Both the position numbers and the translations under genes were made by a program. From the NCBI GenBank assembly GCA_964399345.1, contig CAYNQE010000002.1, forward strand, positions 1-64,000: a stretch of DNA of 64,000 nucleotides. The letters are read 5' to 3'. The DNA is from UBA2100 sp964399345 (lineage in GTDB: Bacteria > Patescibacteriota > Minisyncoccia > Phycocordibacterales > UBA2100). Positions 55,958 through 64,000 of this stretch are shown in pieces (positions within the stretch are counted from its first letter, which is position 1; the number at the start of each line of letters is the position of its first letter). The notes below the pieces were generated by a model. That model was not told the DNA's origin, did not search any database, and was given only the letters and a program-made list of their open reading frames with translations.

Positions 55958-56917
55958 CTATGCTGCCCTTTTTATAGGACTATTCGCTGGAACTTTTTCA
56001 ATAGCTCTACGAAGTTCTTCCTTATCCAATATCCTACCTACCTGCTCTGAAACTTCTGGATCATTTATAAGATTCTTTATATCCATAATGTATCCTCTCT
56101 CCATTGTGTCATTCAAAACCTCTACTTTCTCATTTTCTGGAACAGGCTTATCCTCTAACGAAGGTACCAGATCCTTTTTCTCTACAACCAAAGGCTCTAA
56201 TGGTTTTATTGATCCTGCAACTCCATCAAACTGCCTAGCCTTCGGAACCATTGGTGCATCTTTTTGCATCTGCACAAGCCCTTTGTGGTACTCCTTGTCA
56301 GTAATCAAACCTTCTGCCTTCTTTCTCCTCTCCTCTTTAGCTCTTGGGTCCGTATCTAAAATAATATTCTGAGACATTTCTTCTTTTGGTAAATCTTCTT
56401 CTACTGCATCCACTACGTCTTCGATAATATCCATTGCGGAATCATCTTTTGTGGCCGCTGCCATTTTTATCCTTTCATCTAAAGAAGTCCCCTCCCTAAC
56501 ATTTGCCTTGATTTCAGGAGCTTTATTCAAATTTGCTGGAATAATTTCAGCTGGTATCTCTTGAGGTTCTGCAAAAATATCCTCAGAAACCTTTGGTTCC
56601 TCTTTAGCCTTACTCATACTAAGAGCGTTTGGGGTATTCTCATCCACAGGAACCTCCTCTCTATATTTATCAAGCGTTGGCATAGATTGCTCAACTATTT
56701 GTGTAGGAGCTTCTTTCATTTTTGGCTCAGGCGTCGATTCTGCCATTGGAGCAGAGTTAGCAACCGGAGTATCATCCGTCATGCTAGCCATTGCAGCCTC
56801 AACTGGATCCACTTCTGCAGCTCTTCCTTTTATACGTGCTTCGACGTCTGCTAATCTGCCGACAGCTTTGTCCATTCCAGTTTCCTTTTTTGGTTTTCTT
56901 TTTAAAAATTCCAACAT
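55958..56917 (-). CDS. Acidic, largely disordered protein of unknown function
   Basis: 319 residues. A basic start (MLEFLKRKPKKE) is followed by long Pro/Glu/Ala-rich low-complexity sequence (about 45-175) and helical, charged C-terminal segments (about 190-315; LNDTMERGYIMDIKNLINDP, ILDKEELRRAIEKV). No membrane segment and no recognised domain. It follows the site-2 protease by 3 bp. A scaffold or substrate role with that protease is possible but unproven. Confidence 0.7.
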   Translation of the reverse strand: MLEFLKRKPKKETGMDKAVGRLADVEARIKGRAAEVDPVEAAMASMTDDTPVANSAPMAESTPEPKMKEAPTQIVEQSMPTLDKYREEVPVDENTPNALSMSKAKEEPKVSEDIFAEPQEIPAEIIPANLNKAPEIKANVREGTSLDERIKMAAATKDDSAMDIIEDVVDAVEEDLPKEEMSQNIILDTDPRAKEERRKKAEGLITDKEYHKGLVQMQKDAPMVPKARQFDGVAGSIKPLEPLVVEKKDLVPSLEDKPVPENEKVEVLNDTMERGYIMDIKNLINDPEVSEQVGRILDKEELRRAIEKVPANSPIKRAA

Positions 56918-56920
56918 ACT

Positions 56921-57547
56921 TTAAGCACCCACGATTAAATGAGTAAGGTAGGAAATGAATGAAAAGAAGTACGGACCGAAAATCATTAGCGTTAGGATTA
57001 TAATCCCGAACCCTAAGAAAATATTATGCTCCAACAAACCACGCAGCTGATCATATTTAAGTGCTAAGTTTCTAGGTAATATTTGTGAGAATATTTTCGA
57101 TCCATCAAGAGGTGGAATTGGGATAAGATTAAATACTGCAAGAAGTACGTTTAAAAATACAATTGAAACGGCGAGCCCTGATGCATTTTCTGGAATTATT
57201 CCCATCTGTAAAAGAAGTCCAAAAACCAATGCTATTAATATGTTTGATGCGGGTCCTGCTATTGCTACTATAGACTCCCCCCATATTCCTCCCTTCCTTA
57301 AGTTGTATGGATTGTACGGAACTGGCTTTGCCCATCCAAATAGAAACGGTGAGCCTGAAATAGCTAAAATCGCTGGCAAAATGACTGAGCCCATGGGATC
57401 AACGTGACTTATTGGATTTAGTGTTAATCTTCCTGCCAGTTTTGCAGTTGGATCCCCCAGCCAATTAGCAGCAAAGCCATGAGAAACCTCATGGATAACG
57501 ACTGATACTACTAATATTGCGATAAGAAAAATAATGTCTACGCCCAT
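56921..57547 (-). CDS. Site-2 protease family membrane metalloprotease (M50)
   Basis: 208 residues, about five transmembrane helices. The zinc motif is VIHEVSHGFAANWLGD (HExxH at about 18-22), and the third ligand is in NLIPIPPLDGSKIF. Compact version without PDZ domain. Such proteases release membrane-bound regulators; an ECF sigma / anti-sigma pair exists in the window but not adjacent. Confidence 0.9.
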   Translation of the reverse strand: MGVDIIFLIAILVVSVVIHEVSHGFAANWLGDPTAKLAGRLTLNPISHVDPMGSVILPAILAISGSPFLFGWAKPVPYNPYNLRKGGIWGESIVAIAGPASNILIALVFGLLLQMGIIPENASGLAVSIVFLNVLLAVFNLIPIPPLDGSKIFSQILPRNLALKYDQLRGLLEHNIFLGFGIIILTLMIFGPYFFSFISYLTHLIVGA

Positions 57548-57634
57548 AAGGTTTAGATTTAAAAATTAAGGTTAATTTCCACTAAGACAATTATATTGCC
57601 TTCCCTAATCATTAATGTTAGCATGCCCCACTAT

Positions 57635-57877
57635 ATGGCAAAGGAATGCATGGTGACAGGAAAAAAATCTCAAGTAGGAGGACGCTACAGTAACCGTACG
57701 CGTGCTACGGAATTTAACAGTGGAGGAAAGAAAAGGAGGTTTGTTAACCTACAAAAGAAAACTCTATACATTCCTGAACTTGCAAAAAGCATAACTATTA
57801 AAGTTTCAACAAAAGCTCTTAAAACTATCAACAAGAACGGAGCATACAAGACACTCAAGAAGACAGGAATGATTTAA
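57635..57877 (+). CDS. rpmB: Ribosomal protein L28
   Basis: 80 residues from ATG 57635 (MAKECMVTGKKSQVGGRYSN); the longer frame from 57596 has no family similarity. KKRRFVNLQKKTLYIPE and STKALKTINKNG follow the bL28 pattern. The usual zinc cysteines are reduced to one. Single-gene unit with a terminator. Confidence 0.94.
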   Translation: MAKECMVTGKKSQVGGRYSNRTRATEFNSGGKKRRFVNLQKKTLYIPELAKSITIKVSTKALKTINKNGAYKTLKKTGMI

Positions 57878-57887
57878 AGGCAAGGGG

Positions 57888-57916
57888 AAAGGCCAAGCAT
57901 TGCTGCTTGGCCTTTT
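57888..57916. terminator. Rho-independent terminator of rpmB
   Basis: AAAGGCCAAGCA, loop TTGC, TGCTTGGCCTTTT. Also usable by the convergent small gene at 57924. Confidence 0.92.
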
Positions 57917-57923
57917 CTATTTG

Positions 57924-58151
57924 CTACCCGTCCTTCAGATCTTTTTGCAGAATCTGGAAAACGGCTGTTCTCGCGCCACGATATTGTGGGCGAGGAGTAT
58001 CCTTATTTGGTACAAGTACCAAAATTGCCGGACGGGGCTTGGGACGGATCTTTGAAAGATCCGATGTGCCTAGTGAAGTGGCAAAAACGGCCACACCAAA
58101 TGCAAGGCAAGACAAGCTTGCCACGATACCCAGTGAAAAAAGTGCTCTCAT
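57924..58151 (-). CDS. Small secreted SD-led protein
   Basis: 75 residues from ATG 58151 (MRALFSLGIVASLSCLAFGV), a signal peptide followed by a basic, proline-rich mature part (RPKPRPAILVLVPNKDTPRP). GAGGAGAAGAGAA before the ATG is a strong SD. Promoter TTGACA-17-TAGCAT at 58229-58201. GC-richer than its neighbours. Not recognised. Confidence 0.7.
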   Translation of the reverse strand: MRALFSLGIVASLSCLAFGVAVFATSLGTSDLSKIRPKPRPAILVLVPNKDTPRPQYRGARTAVFQILQKDLKDG

Positions 58152-58200
58152 TTCTCTTCTCCTCAATTTCCCGCTCCTTCATGGGCGAGTTGTACAGAAT

Positions 58201-58229
58201 ATGCTACCACTCTACCTGCCTCTTGTCAA
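58201..58229 (-). promoter_or_regulatory. Promoter of the small secreted gene
   Basis: Minus strand TTGACA (58229-58224), 17 bp, TAGCAT (58206-58201), overlapping the 3' end of the ComEC-type MBL gene. Confidence 0.7.
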
Positions 58230-59057
58230 GGTCTGCCCATCTGACTTGAATACCACACTTCCCTTCAGGCACGTATCTATAGTATCAACACCAAAGTCTT
58301 TAAATGTTTGAACGACTTCCTCACTTGGATGTCCGTAACTATTATCACACCCTCTTGAAAAGACTGTGTACTGGGGATCAGTAAATCCCACAAATAGAGC
58401 GTCACTTGAAGTCTTTGATCCGTGGTGGCCTGCTTTTAGAACATCCGCCTTTAATTCGTCCGGGTTAAGACTAATTAAATATTTCTCTATGTGTTTAGGA
58501 GAGTCTCCAGTTAAGAGAAAAGCATTCTCTCCATAGTTAACTTTTAAAATTATAGAGGCCGCATTACTCTCAAATTCTTCCACATCTCTATCAGGAAATA
58601 GGATTGAGATGTTCACTCCATCACCAAAATCATAGACCTGACCACGCCGAGCTAAAATTTCATTGGCGTTTTCTTTTTCTAATTCACGAAAAAGCGCTTT
58701 CATAACAGGAGTGTCGTGTAATACCCCTGGAGAAACGAAAGTCTCCACATTAAATCTCTTTAAGACCTCGACTAGCCCTGCTATATGGTCTGCATCTGGG
58801 TGTGTTGCGATCACAACATCTATTCTTCTGTCCCAAAAAGACATCGACTTGGATAACTCTTTTAAAACCGTGTTGTCTCTGCCGCCGTCGATAAGGATTT
58901 GTCTGCCTGAAGGGGTTTCAACCAATATTGAATCGCCCTGTCCTACATCTAGGAAGGTAACCGTTAAGTCATTAGAAGTGGCATTGATAACAGGAGTCCA
59001 TATTGTTATCACTACAAAAAGAAGTAGAAAAAGAAGTGTGTATGGTTTGCTTAACAT
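58212..59057 (-). CDS. ComEC-type metallo-beta-lactamase domain protein (stand-alone)
   Basis: 281 residues from ATG 59057; a GTG at 59066 is possible but less likely. A signal anchor (about 5-24) precedes the MBL fold: VTFLDVGQGDSILVE, IATHPDADHIAGL, LLTGDSP and KAGHHGSKTSS, exactly the ComEC C-terminal module. It probably degrades or processes the non-transported DNA strand outside the membrane. The membrane channel half is the separate gene at 59774; sodA lies between on the other strand. Confidence 0.9.
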   Translation of the reverse strand: MLSKPYTLLFLLLFVVITIWTPVINATSNDLTVTFLDVGQGDSILVETPSGRQILIDGGRDNTVLKELSKSMSFWDRRIDVVIATHPDADHIAGLVEVLKRFNVETFVSPGVLHDTPVMKALFRELEKENANEILARRGQVYDFGDGVNISILFPDRDVEEFESNAASIILKVNYGENAFLLTGDSPKHIEKYLISLNPDELKADVLKAGHHGSKTSSDALFVGFTDPQYTVFSRGCDNSYGHPSEEVVQTFKDFGVDTIDTCLKGSVVFKSDGQTLTRGR

Positions 59058-59095
59058 TTGGTACACTATATCAACTAATACAATAAAAAATATTT

Positions 59096-59677
59096 ATGAA
59101 ATACGAAGCACAAACTTTTAACGTTCCAGAAATGGAAGGAATATCCAAAGAGCAAATAGACATGCACCTTGGTCTATACAACGGATATGTAACACATATT
59201 AATGTCCTAAGAGATCAAATAGCATCTCTTGATTCTGAGAAAGATAAATTCGCAATCGAATCAGTTCGAAGACGAATGGGGTTTGAATTTAACGGAATGC
59301 GAATGCATGAATTCTATTTCCCACAATTTGAAGGTGGAGCAACAGATGAACCAAGAGAGACACCATTAGGAGAAGCACTTTCTGAAAAATACGGTTCCTG
59401 GGATGAATTCATTACACACTTTAAAAGTGTAGGGATGAGTAGGGGTAGCGGTTGGACCGTACTTTCATGGGACAAGAAAGTAAACACTCCTCACGTTACA
59501 TGGACGACTGATCACGAACTAGGGACTCTTGCTGATGTTGAAGTGCTTCTTGCTATGGACATGTGGGAACACGCCTACATGGTTGACTATCTTCCAGCTG
59601 AAAAAGGAAAGCATGTTGAAGCGTTTCTAAAGAACCTTAATTGGAGCGTTATAACGGGTCGTTTTGACTCAATTTAA
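59096..59677 (+). CDS. sodA: Superoxide dismutase, Fe/Mn type
   Basis: 193 residues. Metal ligands are seen in IDMHLGLYNGYV (H), NGMRMHEFYFPQFEGG (H) and MDMWEHAYMVDY (D and H). FEGGA and SGWTVLSW match the family. Whether Fe or Mn is used cannot be decided. No signal peptide, so cytoplasmic. Divergent from the MBL gene by 38 bp. Confidence 0.93.
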   Translation: MKYEAQTFNVPEMEGISKEQIDMHLGLYNGYVTHINVLRDQIASLDSEKDKFAIESVRRRMGFEFNGMRMHEFYFPQFEGGATDEPRETPLGEALSEKYGSWDEFITHFKSVGMSRGSGWTVLSWDKKVNTPHVTWTTDHELGTLADVEVLLAMDMWEHAYMVDYLPAEKGKHVEAFLKNLNWSVITGRFDSI

Positions 59678-59760
59678 CCCCTTAAAACTGGGTGCCATTT
59701 TAGGGTGAGATAACTCTTGACATATATAGGGGGTTTGGTATTCGCGTCTCCATACTAATT

Positions 59761-59793
59761 AAACAGACAGCCCCTAAAAAGGCTGCCTGTTTT
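59761..59793 (+). terminator. Terminator of sodA
   Basis: AAACAGACAGCC and GGCTGCCTGTTTT with one A/C mismatch; it overlaps the 3' end of the convergent comEC gene. Confidence 0.75.
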
Positions 59794-61177
59794 CATTTGC
59801 CCACCACCACAGAAGCAAATACATAACTACAATATACAAAAAAGAAATTTCTGGAATTTTAACTGTTGCAAATGAGAGAGATGAAAACGATTCCACTATA
59901 AATATTACGTAGCGAAGAAGAATTTCAGAAAAATACGCAAAGACCATAGCTAACACTCCACTAAACATTCCAACAACCCCTGTTAAAAACACTCCGAGCA
60001 TCGCAAGAGGGATAATTGGGAGAGTAATTAGGTTAACAATTAGTGCAACTACCGAAACTTCCCCCATCATATATATAAGAAGAGGAAGAACTGCTATTTG
60101 AGTAGTGATTGATGCTGCTGTTAACTCCCTTAATGCAAACTTATCAGTTACAAACTCAAGATACGGCAATATTATCGGCGTACCAACTAGCAATCCAAGA
60201 GTAGCAACAAAGCTTAACTGGAATGAAGGATCAAATATCAATAAATAGGGGTTCCACAACAACATCAAGAATGCTGCTATAAACAACGCATGGAGTGCGT
60301 CGTAACTTCTTCCAACCATTACACCTAACGCTCCAATAGTTCCCATCAAGGCAGCTCGAACAACGGTAGAAGACGCCCCTACAAATATAGTGAAGAGTAC
60401 TACTACCAAAATGGAAGCGAGGGCCCTCCATTTTGGAGGTAGAAATATTAAAACAGCAGAAATTGCCATTACTATAATTGCTATGTTGTATCCTGAGAGA
60501 ACAACAATATGAATCAATCCAGTTCTACGGAAATCTTTAGTTAGCTCTTCTCCTAATGAGCGCTGTTCACCAACCGTGATTCCTCCGGCGAGTGCTGCGT
60601 ATGGTTCTCTAATGTTTTCTTTAAGCGAATTTAAATACCTACCCTTTAAAGAAAGAAGTGCTCCCACAAAAGTTTTCTCACTTGAAACTATTTCTATCTC
60701 AGGAAAAGGGCTAATTAAACTCACTCCGCTTTTTGCTAAATATCCACGATAGTTAAACACCCTCCCACCTTCCCCTTCAAAGTTTTCTACCGATTCTAAG
60801 TCTCCTGTAAAAATAACTTCATCCTGATAGGAAAACTTTTGATATGAATCTGCTCGAACCAAAATCTTTTCTTCTTCAACTAAAACAAATAGGTTCGTAT
60901 AGCTGCCACGAACATCTGGCTCACTAACTATGACACCAGTGTATGAATCACTACTTTTTAATACATCACCTATAGGAGATGCCATATGCATTCTTAGAAC
61001 TCCAAACGAAAAGGAGAGTACCACTATTAAAAATAGTATTTTGTTCTTTTTTATTAAAAGTGAAACTAAACTAAGGGTGAGTAATAAAAAAAGAAAACTC
61101 CATCCAAAATCATGGAAGGAGCGGAGTGCAATTCCCAAAGAAAGTGCTAACAAACTGATTAGCACATACCTTTGCAT
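59774..61177 (-). CDS. comEC: ComEC/Rec2 competence membrane channel (without MBL domain)
   Basis: 467 residues: DUF4131-type N-terminal membrane and OB-like part (about 1-170), then the Competence domain with many helices (about 195-460), including LIHIVVLSGYNIAIIVMAI and SSTVVRAALMGTIGALG. It forms the channel for DNA uptake. The protein stops where the MBL domain of a full ComEC (about 750 residues) would start; that domain is encoded separately at 58212-59057. Confidence 0.93.
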   Translation of the reverse strand: MQRYVLISLLALSLGIALRSFHDFGWSFLFLLLTLSLVSLLIKKNKILFLIVVLSFSFGVLRMHMASPIGDVLKSSDSYTGVIVSEPDVRGSYTNLFVLVEEEKILVRADSYQKFSYQDEVIFTGDLESVENFEGEGGRVFNYRGYLAKSGVSLISPFPEIEIVSSEKTFVGALLSLKGRYLNSLKENIREPYAALAGGITVGEQRSLGEELTKDFRRTGLIHIVVLSGYNIAIIVMAISAVLIFLPPKWRALASILVVVLFTIFVGASSTVVRAALMGTIGALGVMVGRSYDALHALFIAAFLMLLWNPYLLIFDPSFQLSFVATLGLLVGTPIILPYLEFVTDKFALRELTAASITTQIAVLPLLIYMMGEVSVVALIVNLITLPIIPLAMLGVFLTGVVGMFSGVLAMVFAYFSEILLRYVIFIVESFSSLSFATVKIPEISFLYIVVMYLLLWWWANENRQPF

Positions 61178-61179
61178 AT

Positions 61180-61584
61180 TTATCTATTATCTATCGCTTC
61201 ATTTGCAAGTCTGTCCGCGTATGTATTTTTCTCTCGAGGAACGTGAACGTAAATAACGCTTTCAAAATCTTTTAAAATTTCCGTAACTTTTCTGTGCTGC
61301 TCTCGTATAGTATCTGATTTAATCTTCCAGTTTCCACTGAGTTGCTCTGCAACTAACTTACTATCTAAACGAATCTCTATTTCTCTATCCATAAGGTTTA
61401 ACTCATGTGCTTTTTCTAAAACTTGGGCTACAGCTTCGTATTCCGCCCAGTTATTAGTCTGTTCACCAAGGAAATTTCGTAATTCCGCCAAGACTTTTTC
61501 TCCATCAAAAATAACCGCACCAACTGCGGCTAATCCCGGGTTCCCACGGGATGCTCCATCTGTATAAATTATTATTTTTTCCAT
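61180..61584 (-). CDS. Ribonuclease HI-family protein
   Basis: 134 residues. Catalytic acidic residues appear in IYTDGASRGNPG (D), NNWAEYEAV (E), RLDSKLVAEQL (D) and KNTYADRLANEA (D). It lacks the basic protrusion and matches the short type related to RNase HI of archaea and Actinobacteria. It overlaps the preceding membrane protein gene by one base and is 2 bp from comEC. Confidence 0.92.
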   Translation of the reverse strand: MEKIIIYTDGASRGNPGLAAVGAVIFDGEKVLAELRNFLGEQTNNWAEYEAVAQVLEKAHELNLMDREIEIRLDSKLVAEQLSGNWKIKSDTIREQHRKVTEILKDFESVIYVHVPREKNTYADRLANEAIDNR

Positions 61585-62617
61585 TACTCTCCTGCCCCAA
61601 GGTCTAATCCAAACTCACAATAGAACCCGTCAATATCTTCTATCGCTTCAAAGGTTGTGCAGATCTCATAGTCTACACCTCCTGCTAGCATTGTATAGGC
61701 ATAATGTTCTTTCGTACTTGGATCCTTTGGCAAAGAGCTGATATATCCTGGTGTTAAATCTCTCTGATTCTCAGGATAAAATCCTTTATCATCAAAATAT
61801 ACTGAAGCTGCTGCTTTTATCTCTTTTAGATGAGTAACCCTCTGTATATCTCTGCCCTCAGCGCTTCCCCTCTCTGAAGTCCCACCAAACGCAAGAACAA
61901 GTAATGTGGCAAAGACAAATAGAAGAGCGATTGTAACTGATGCAAACATTTTTGAAGGTGCGCCAAGTTCTATTCCTTTCTCCTTCTGAGGATTAAGCAA
62001 CCATCTATATACATGAACGGTAGCAAGCCCTGAAACTGGAATAGTTACCAAGAGACCTACCCCAAAAGCAAGGGCTCCGAGTATGTTTACAAAAAAGATT
62101 AACAATCCGAAGATAAGAAGATTCCACCTGTGTCCGTTGGTTATATTTAAACTCTCTTTCATAGCCTCCACCGGCCCCATGTCACGATCTATAACTAAAT
62201 ATGCTGCAAATGAAAGCCCTATAATTGCAATAATTCCTGGAATAATAAACAAAGCAAAACCAATTATTACAACAATCAAAATTAGAATTGTCATTACAAG
62301 ATAATTGAAAAACAAGTGAAATGGTTCAAACAAATCTGTGTAATCGGTGTCCACTTCGTCGTACACCCTTAGAAGTATTAGTGTCATTCCCATACCAAGA
62401 ACAATTTGTACTGCAAAATCAAATAGATTTACAATGGAAGAGTCTGGTAGTAGTGGGAGTACTTTTANNNNNNNNNNCTACCAGCGTTGTCTGCCATATA
62501 CCCAACTACAGCTGAAATAACAGTTGTAATAACAAAAAGACCTACAAGAAATAGTGGTCTTTCTTTAAATCTATTCCATCCATACAAAAGGGCTTCCTTT
62601 TTAGAGAACGTATTCAT
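61584..62617 (-). CDS. Membrane protein with C-terminal pilin-like domain, interrupted by assembly gap
   Basis: From ATG 62617 (MNTFSKKEALLYGWNRFKER) the frame enters the N run at 62477 and resumes from 62467 to the stop at 61584; the two parts are not in frame across exactly ten Ns, so the gap length is arbitrary. The N-terminal part has about six transmembrane helices (DUF975-like); the C-terminal part (about 75 residues, HLKEIKAAASVYFDDKGFYPE...LPKDPSTKEHYAYTM) resembles the soluble domain of type II secretion pseudopilins, anchored by another helix. Function unknown. Confidence 0.75.
62468..62477. other. Scaffold gap (10 N)
   Basis: Ten undefined bases. The reading frames on either side do not match at this length, so the true gap differs from 10 bp. 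Confidence 0.99.
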
Positions 62618-62647
62618 ATCTACATAATACCCTACGAGAAAAGTCTC

Positions 62648-64000
62648 TTATCTAATATCCACAATCCTTAGTTCAAAATTCACTCTTCCTGCAAAACGAG
62701 ATAACTCTATCGTGCAAAATACATCACACTCTCCTCCTTCTTTTGGTTCTGTTGTAAAAGAATCATGCGTCTTAAAAAATGAGATCGCTCTAACAGGCTG
62801 TCCATCCTTTTCTTTAGATATTTTCATCTCAAAGTGATTCTTTTCTTTACCAAATTGTGCAACTGAATTTATATAGGCTTTCTTACAAACGAAAATTGGC
62901 TTTGTGTTTCCAATTCCAAAAGGGGAAAGTTTCAAAAGAGCAGAATGCGTTTCTCTTATCTTGTACTGATCTAACTCGGCGTCTTCTTTAGCTAATTCTC
63001 TCTTAAATTCTCCGGCTATTTTCTTATACGACTTGTTTAAGGCTTTCTCCAGTGTGTGAATCTTGTCGTCTTCAACGGCAAAACCTCCTGCGTGTTCGTG
63101 ACCTCCAAATTGTGACAGCGCATCTCCTGAACCTCTAAACATCTCGACAATATTTACTGAACTGTTACCGCGACAAGAGCCTTTTAATGAACCTGTGCCG
63201 TCTCTACCCCATAGGCAGGCTGTTTTCTTATGAGTATCAACTAGAGAATTAGCAGCCAAACCCAAAAGAGATGGATTCCAATTTGGATTCCCTGCAACCA
63301 ATACGTTTTCCTTTGAAGATTCTTTGAAACGCTCGTTAAGTCCTCGAACAATGCTTGCAACTTGCCCCTTTCTCTTGTTGTTCAACGACTCAAGCTCTCT
63401 TGCGAGTGCCGTTGCCTGCACGTCGTCGTGTGTGGTTAGTAGTTCAAACGCCTTTTCTGGGTCTCCCATACGACTCGCTGCATTAATCCTTGGCCCAATT
63501 GAAAACCCTATGTCATCTTCCGTTAGATACGGCTGTTTTAGTCCTAGCTTGCGCGCTAGTGCCCCTATCCCAGGTCTTCTAGATTTCCTTAATACCCTGA
63601 GACCGTAATGTACAAGAACCCTGTTCTCTCCAACTAGTGGCATCATGTCCGCGACTGTCGCAATCGCCACCAAATCAAGAAGCCATTTCTCCCATCCAAC
63701 AGGAATATCTTCCATCCACTTCTTTTTCTTCTTTCGAGCTTCAAGAAAAAGAGCCTGAGTTAATTTAAAGGCAACACCTGTTCCACAAAAATCCTTAAAC
63801 GGATATGTTTCACCTTCCTGTTGTGGGTTAATTACTGCAAGTGCTGTTGGCAACTTCTCAGAGGGTAGGTGGTGGTCCGTTATTATCAAATCCAACCCGA
63901 CTCTCTTTGCATATTTTGCTGTATCGATGTCGGCTATTCCAACATCAACCGTTATTATCAAAGTTACTCCTTTTTTCTTTAATTTCTTAACGGCTTCTTT
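62648..64000 (-). CDS. recJ: Single-stranded-DNA exonuclease RecJ, 5' end beyond the window
   Basis: 451 codons inside the window; the frame is open to the right edge, and the TTG at 63961 is internal. DHH motif LIITDHHLPSE, then VINPQQ, ATVADMMPL; DHHA1 part with FGGHEHAGGFAVE; OB domain at the C-terminal end. The N-terminal motif (VDYDADG-type) is outside. RecJ degrades 5' ends in recombination and repair. Confidence 0.95.
   Translation of the reverse strand, partial: KEAVKKLKKKGVTLIITVDVGIADIDTAKYAKRVGLDLIITDHHLPSEKLPTALAVINPQQEGETYPFKDFCGTGVAFKLTQALFLEARKKKKKWMEDIPVGWEKWLLDLVAIATVADMMPLVGENRVLVHYGLRVLRKSRRPGIGALARKLGLKQPYLTEDDIGFSIGPRINAASRMGDPEKAFELLTTHDDVQATALARELESLNNKRKGQVASIVRGLNERFKESSKENVLVAGNPNWNPSLLGLAANSLVDTHKKTACLWGRDGTGSLKGSCRGNSSVNIVEMFRGSGDALSQFGGHEHAGGFAVEDDKIHTLEKALNKSYKKIAGEFKRELAKEDAELDQYKIRETHSALLKLSPFGIGNTKPIFVCKKAYINSVAQFGKEKNHFEMKISKEKDGQPVRAISFFKTHDSFTTEPKEGGECDVFCTIELSRFAGRVNFELRIVDIR

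Noticed and set aside
59717..59760. TTGACA-16-TATTCG as a promoter for a small RNA before the sodA terminator
   Set aside because: The -10 is poor, and the transcript would be only about 40 nt and consist of the terminator; no independent structure.
1..64000. CRISPR array, insertion sequence or prophage
   Set aside because: No regularly spaced repeats, transposase or phage structural genes were seen; repeats found are hairpins and short dyads.

Overview
The window (64 kb, AT-rich, gene-dense) reads as a chromosome segment of a Candidate Phyla Radiation (Patescibacteria, Parcubacteria-like) bacterium. Evidence: the spc operon goes directly from rpsE to rplO with no rpmD (uL30), the known CPR hallmark; S14 is the short zinc type; a type IV pilus pilM-N-O-B block, a stand-alone TraD/VirB4-like ATPase and a split ComEC are typical of the group; and most housekeeping genes start without a Shine-Dalgarno (SD) sequence. 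A run of ten Ns at 62468-62477 shows this is a scaffold. Lineage is inferred; no 16S gene is present.

Layout. 1-4941 (minus): response regulator and type IV pilus genes pilM, pilN-like, pilO-like, a PilP-like small protein, pilB. 4987-13256: ComF-type phosphoribosyltransferase, Nudix hydrolase, tRNA-Ser, recG, two small membrane proteins, two secreted PKD/Kazal proteins, tRNA-Ile with a UAU anticodon, ftsH. 13276-16068 (plus): smpB, tmRNA, then an ECF sigma / membrane protein / secreted protein operon. 16114-18989 (minus): FIST sensor, histidine kinase, response regulator, SpoIIAA-like protein and a 20-residue basic peptide. 19060-24909: LOG-family hydrolase, RelE/RHH toxin-antitoxin pair, DUF4349-like protein, AI-2E-type transporter, infC-rpmI-rplT, VanY-like peptidase. 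24911-27033: beta-CASP nuclease, a new structured RNA candidate and ndk.

27606-55892 (almost all minus) is the translation supercluster: rpsL-rpsG / fusA / tuf-rpsJ / rplC-D-W-B / rpsS-V-C-P-rpmC-Q-N-X-E / rpsN-H-F-R-E-O-secY / gmk-adk-map / TraD-like ATPase. It is not continuous. It is cut into at least six transcription units by accessory DNA: a Phd/PemK toxin-antitoxin pair and a broken CREST-type membrane protein (rpsG|fusA), two paralogous secreted proteins (one with an intein-like Hint domain) around an Lnt-like gene (fusA|tuf), a secreted mini-gene (rpsJ|rplC), a plus-strand mini-gene (rplB|rpsS), a toxin-antitoxin island (rplE|rpsN) and two mini-genes (secY|gmk). 55958-64000: unknown acidic protein, site-2 protease, rpmB, a ComEC split into two genes, superoxide dismutase, RNase HI, a gapped membrane protein and partial recJ.

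Two patterns run through the window. First, translation operons use consensus promoters (TTGCAA/TTGACT type with 16-17 bp spacing), and five transcripts (infC, rpsL, fusA, tuf, rpsS) appear to begin directly with a GC hairpin followed by a U tract. Their start codons lack an SD, and internal junctions are typically TAATATG or TAATATATG. Second, about ten short orphan genes do the opposite: strong SD (AGGAGG or close), mostly their own promoter, a GC-rich terminator hairpin against the stop codon, less AT-biased codons, and positions at the borders between housekeeping blocks. This two-class architecture and the Hint-bearing secreted protein are the most interesting observations here.
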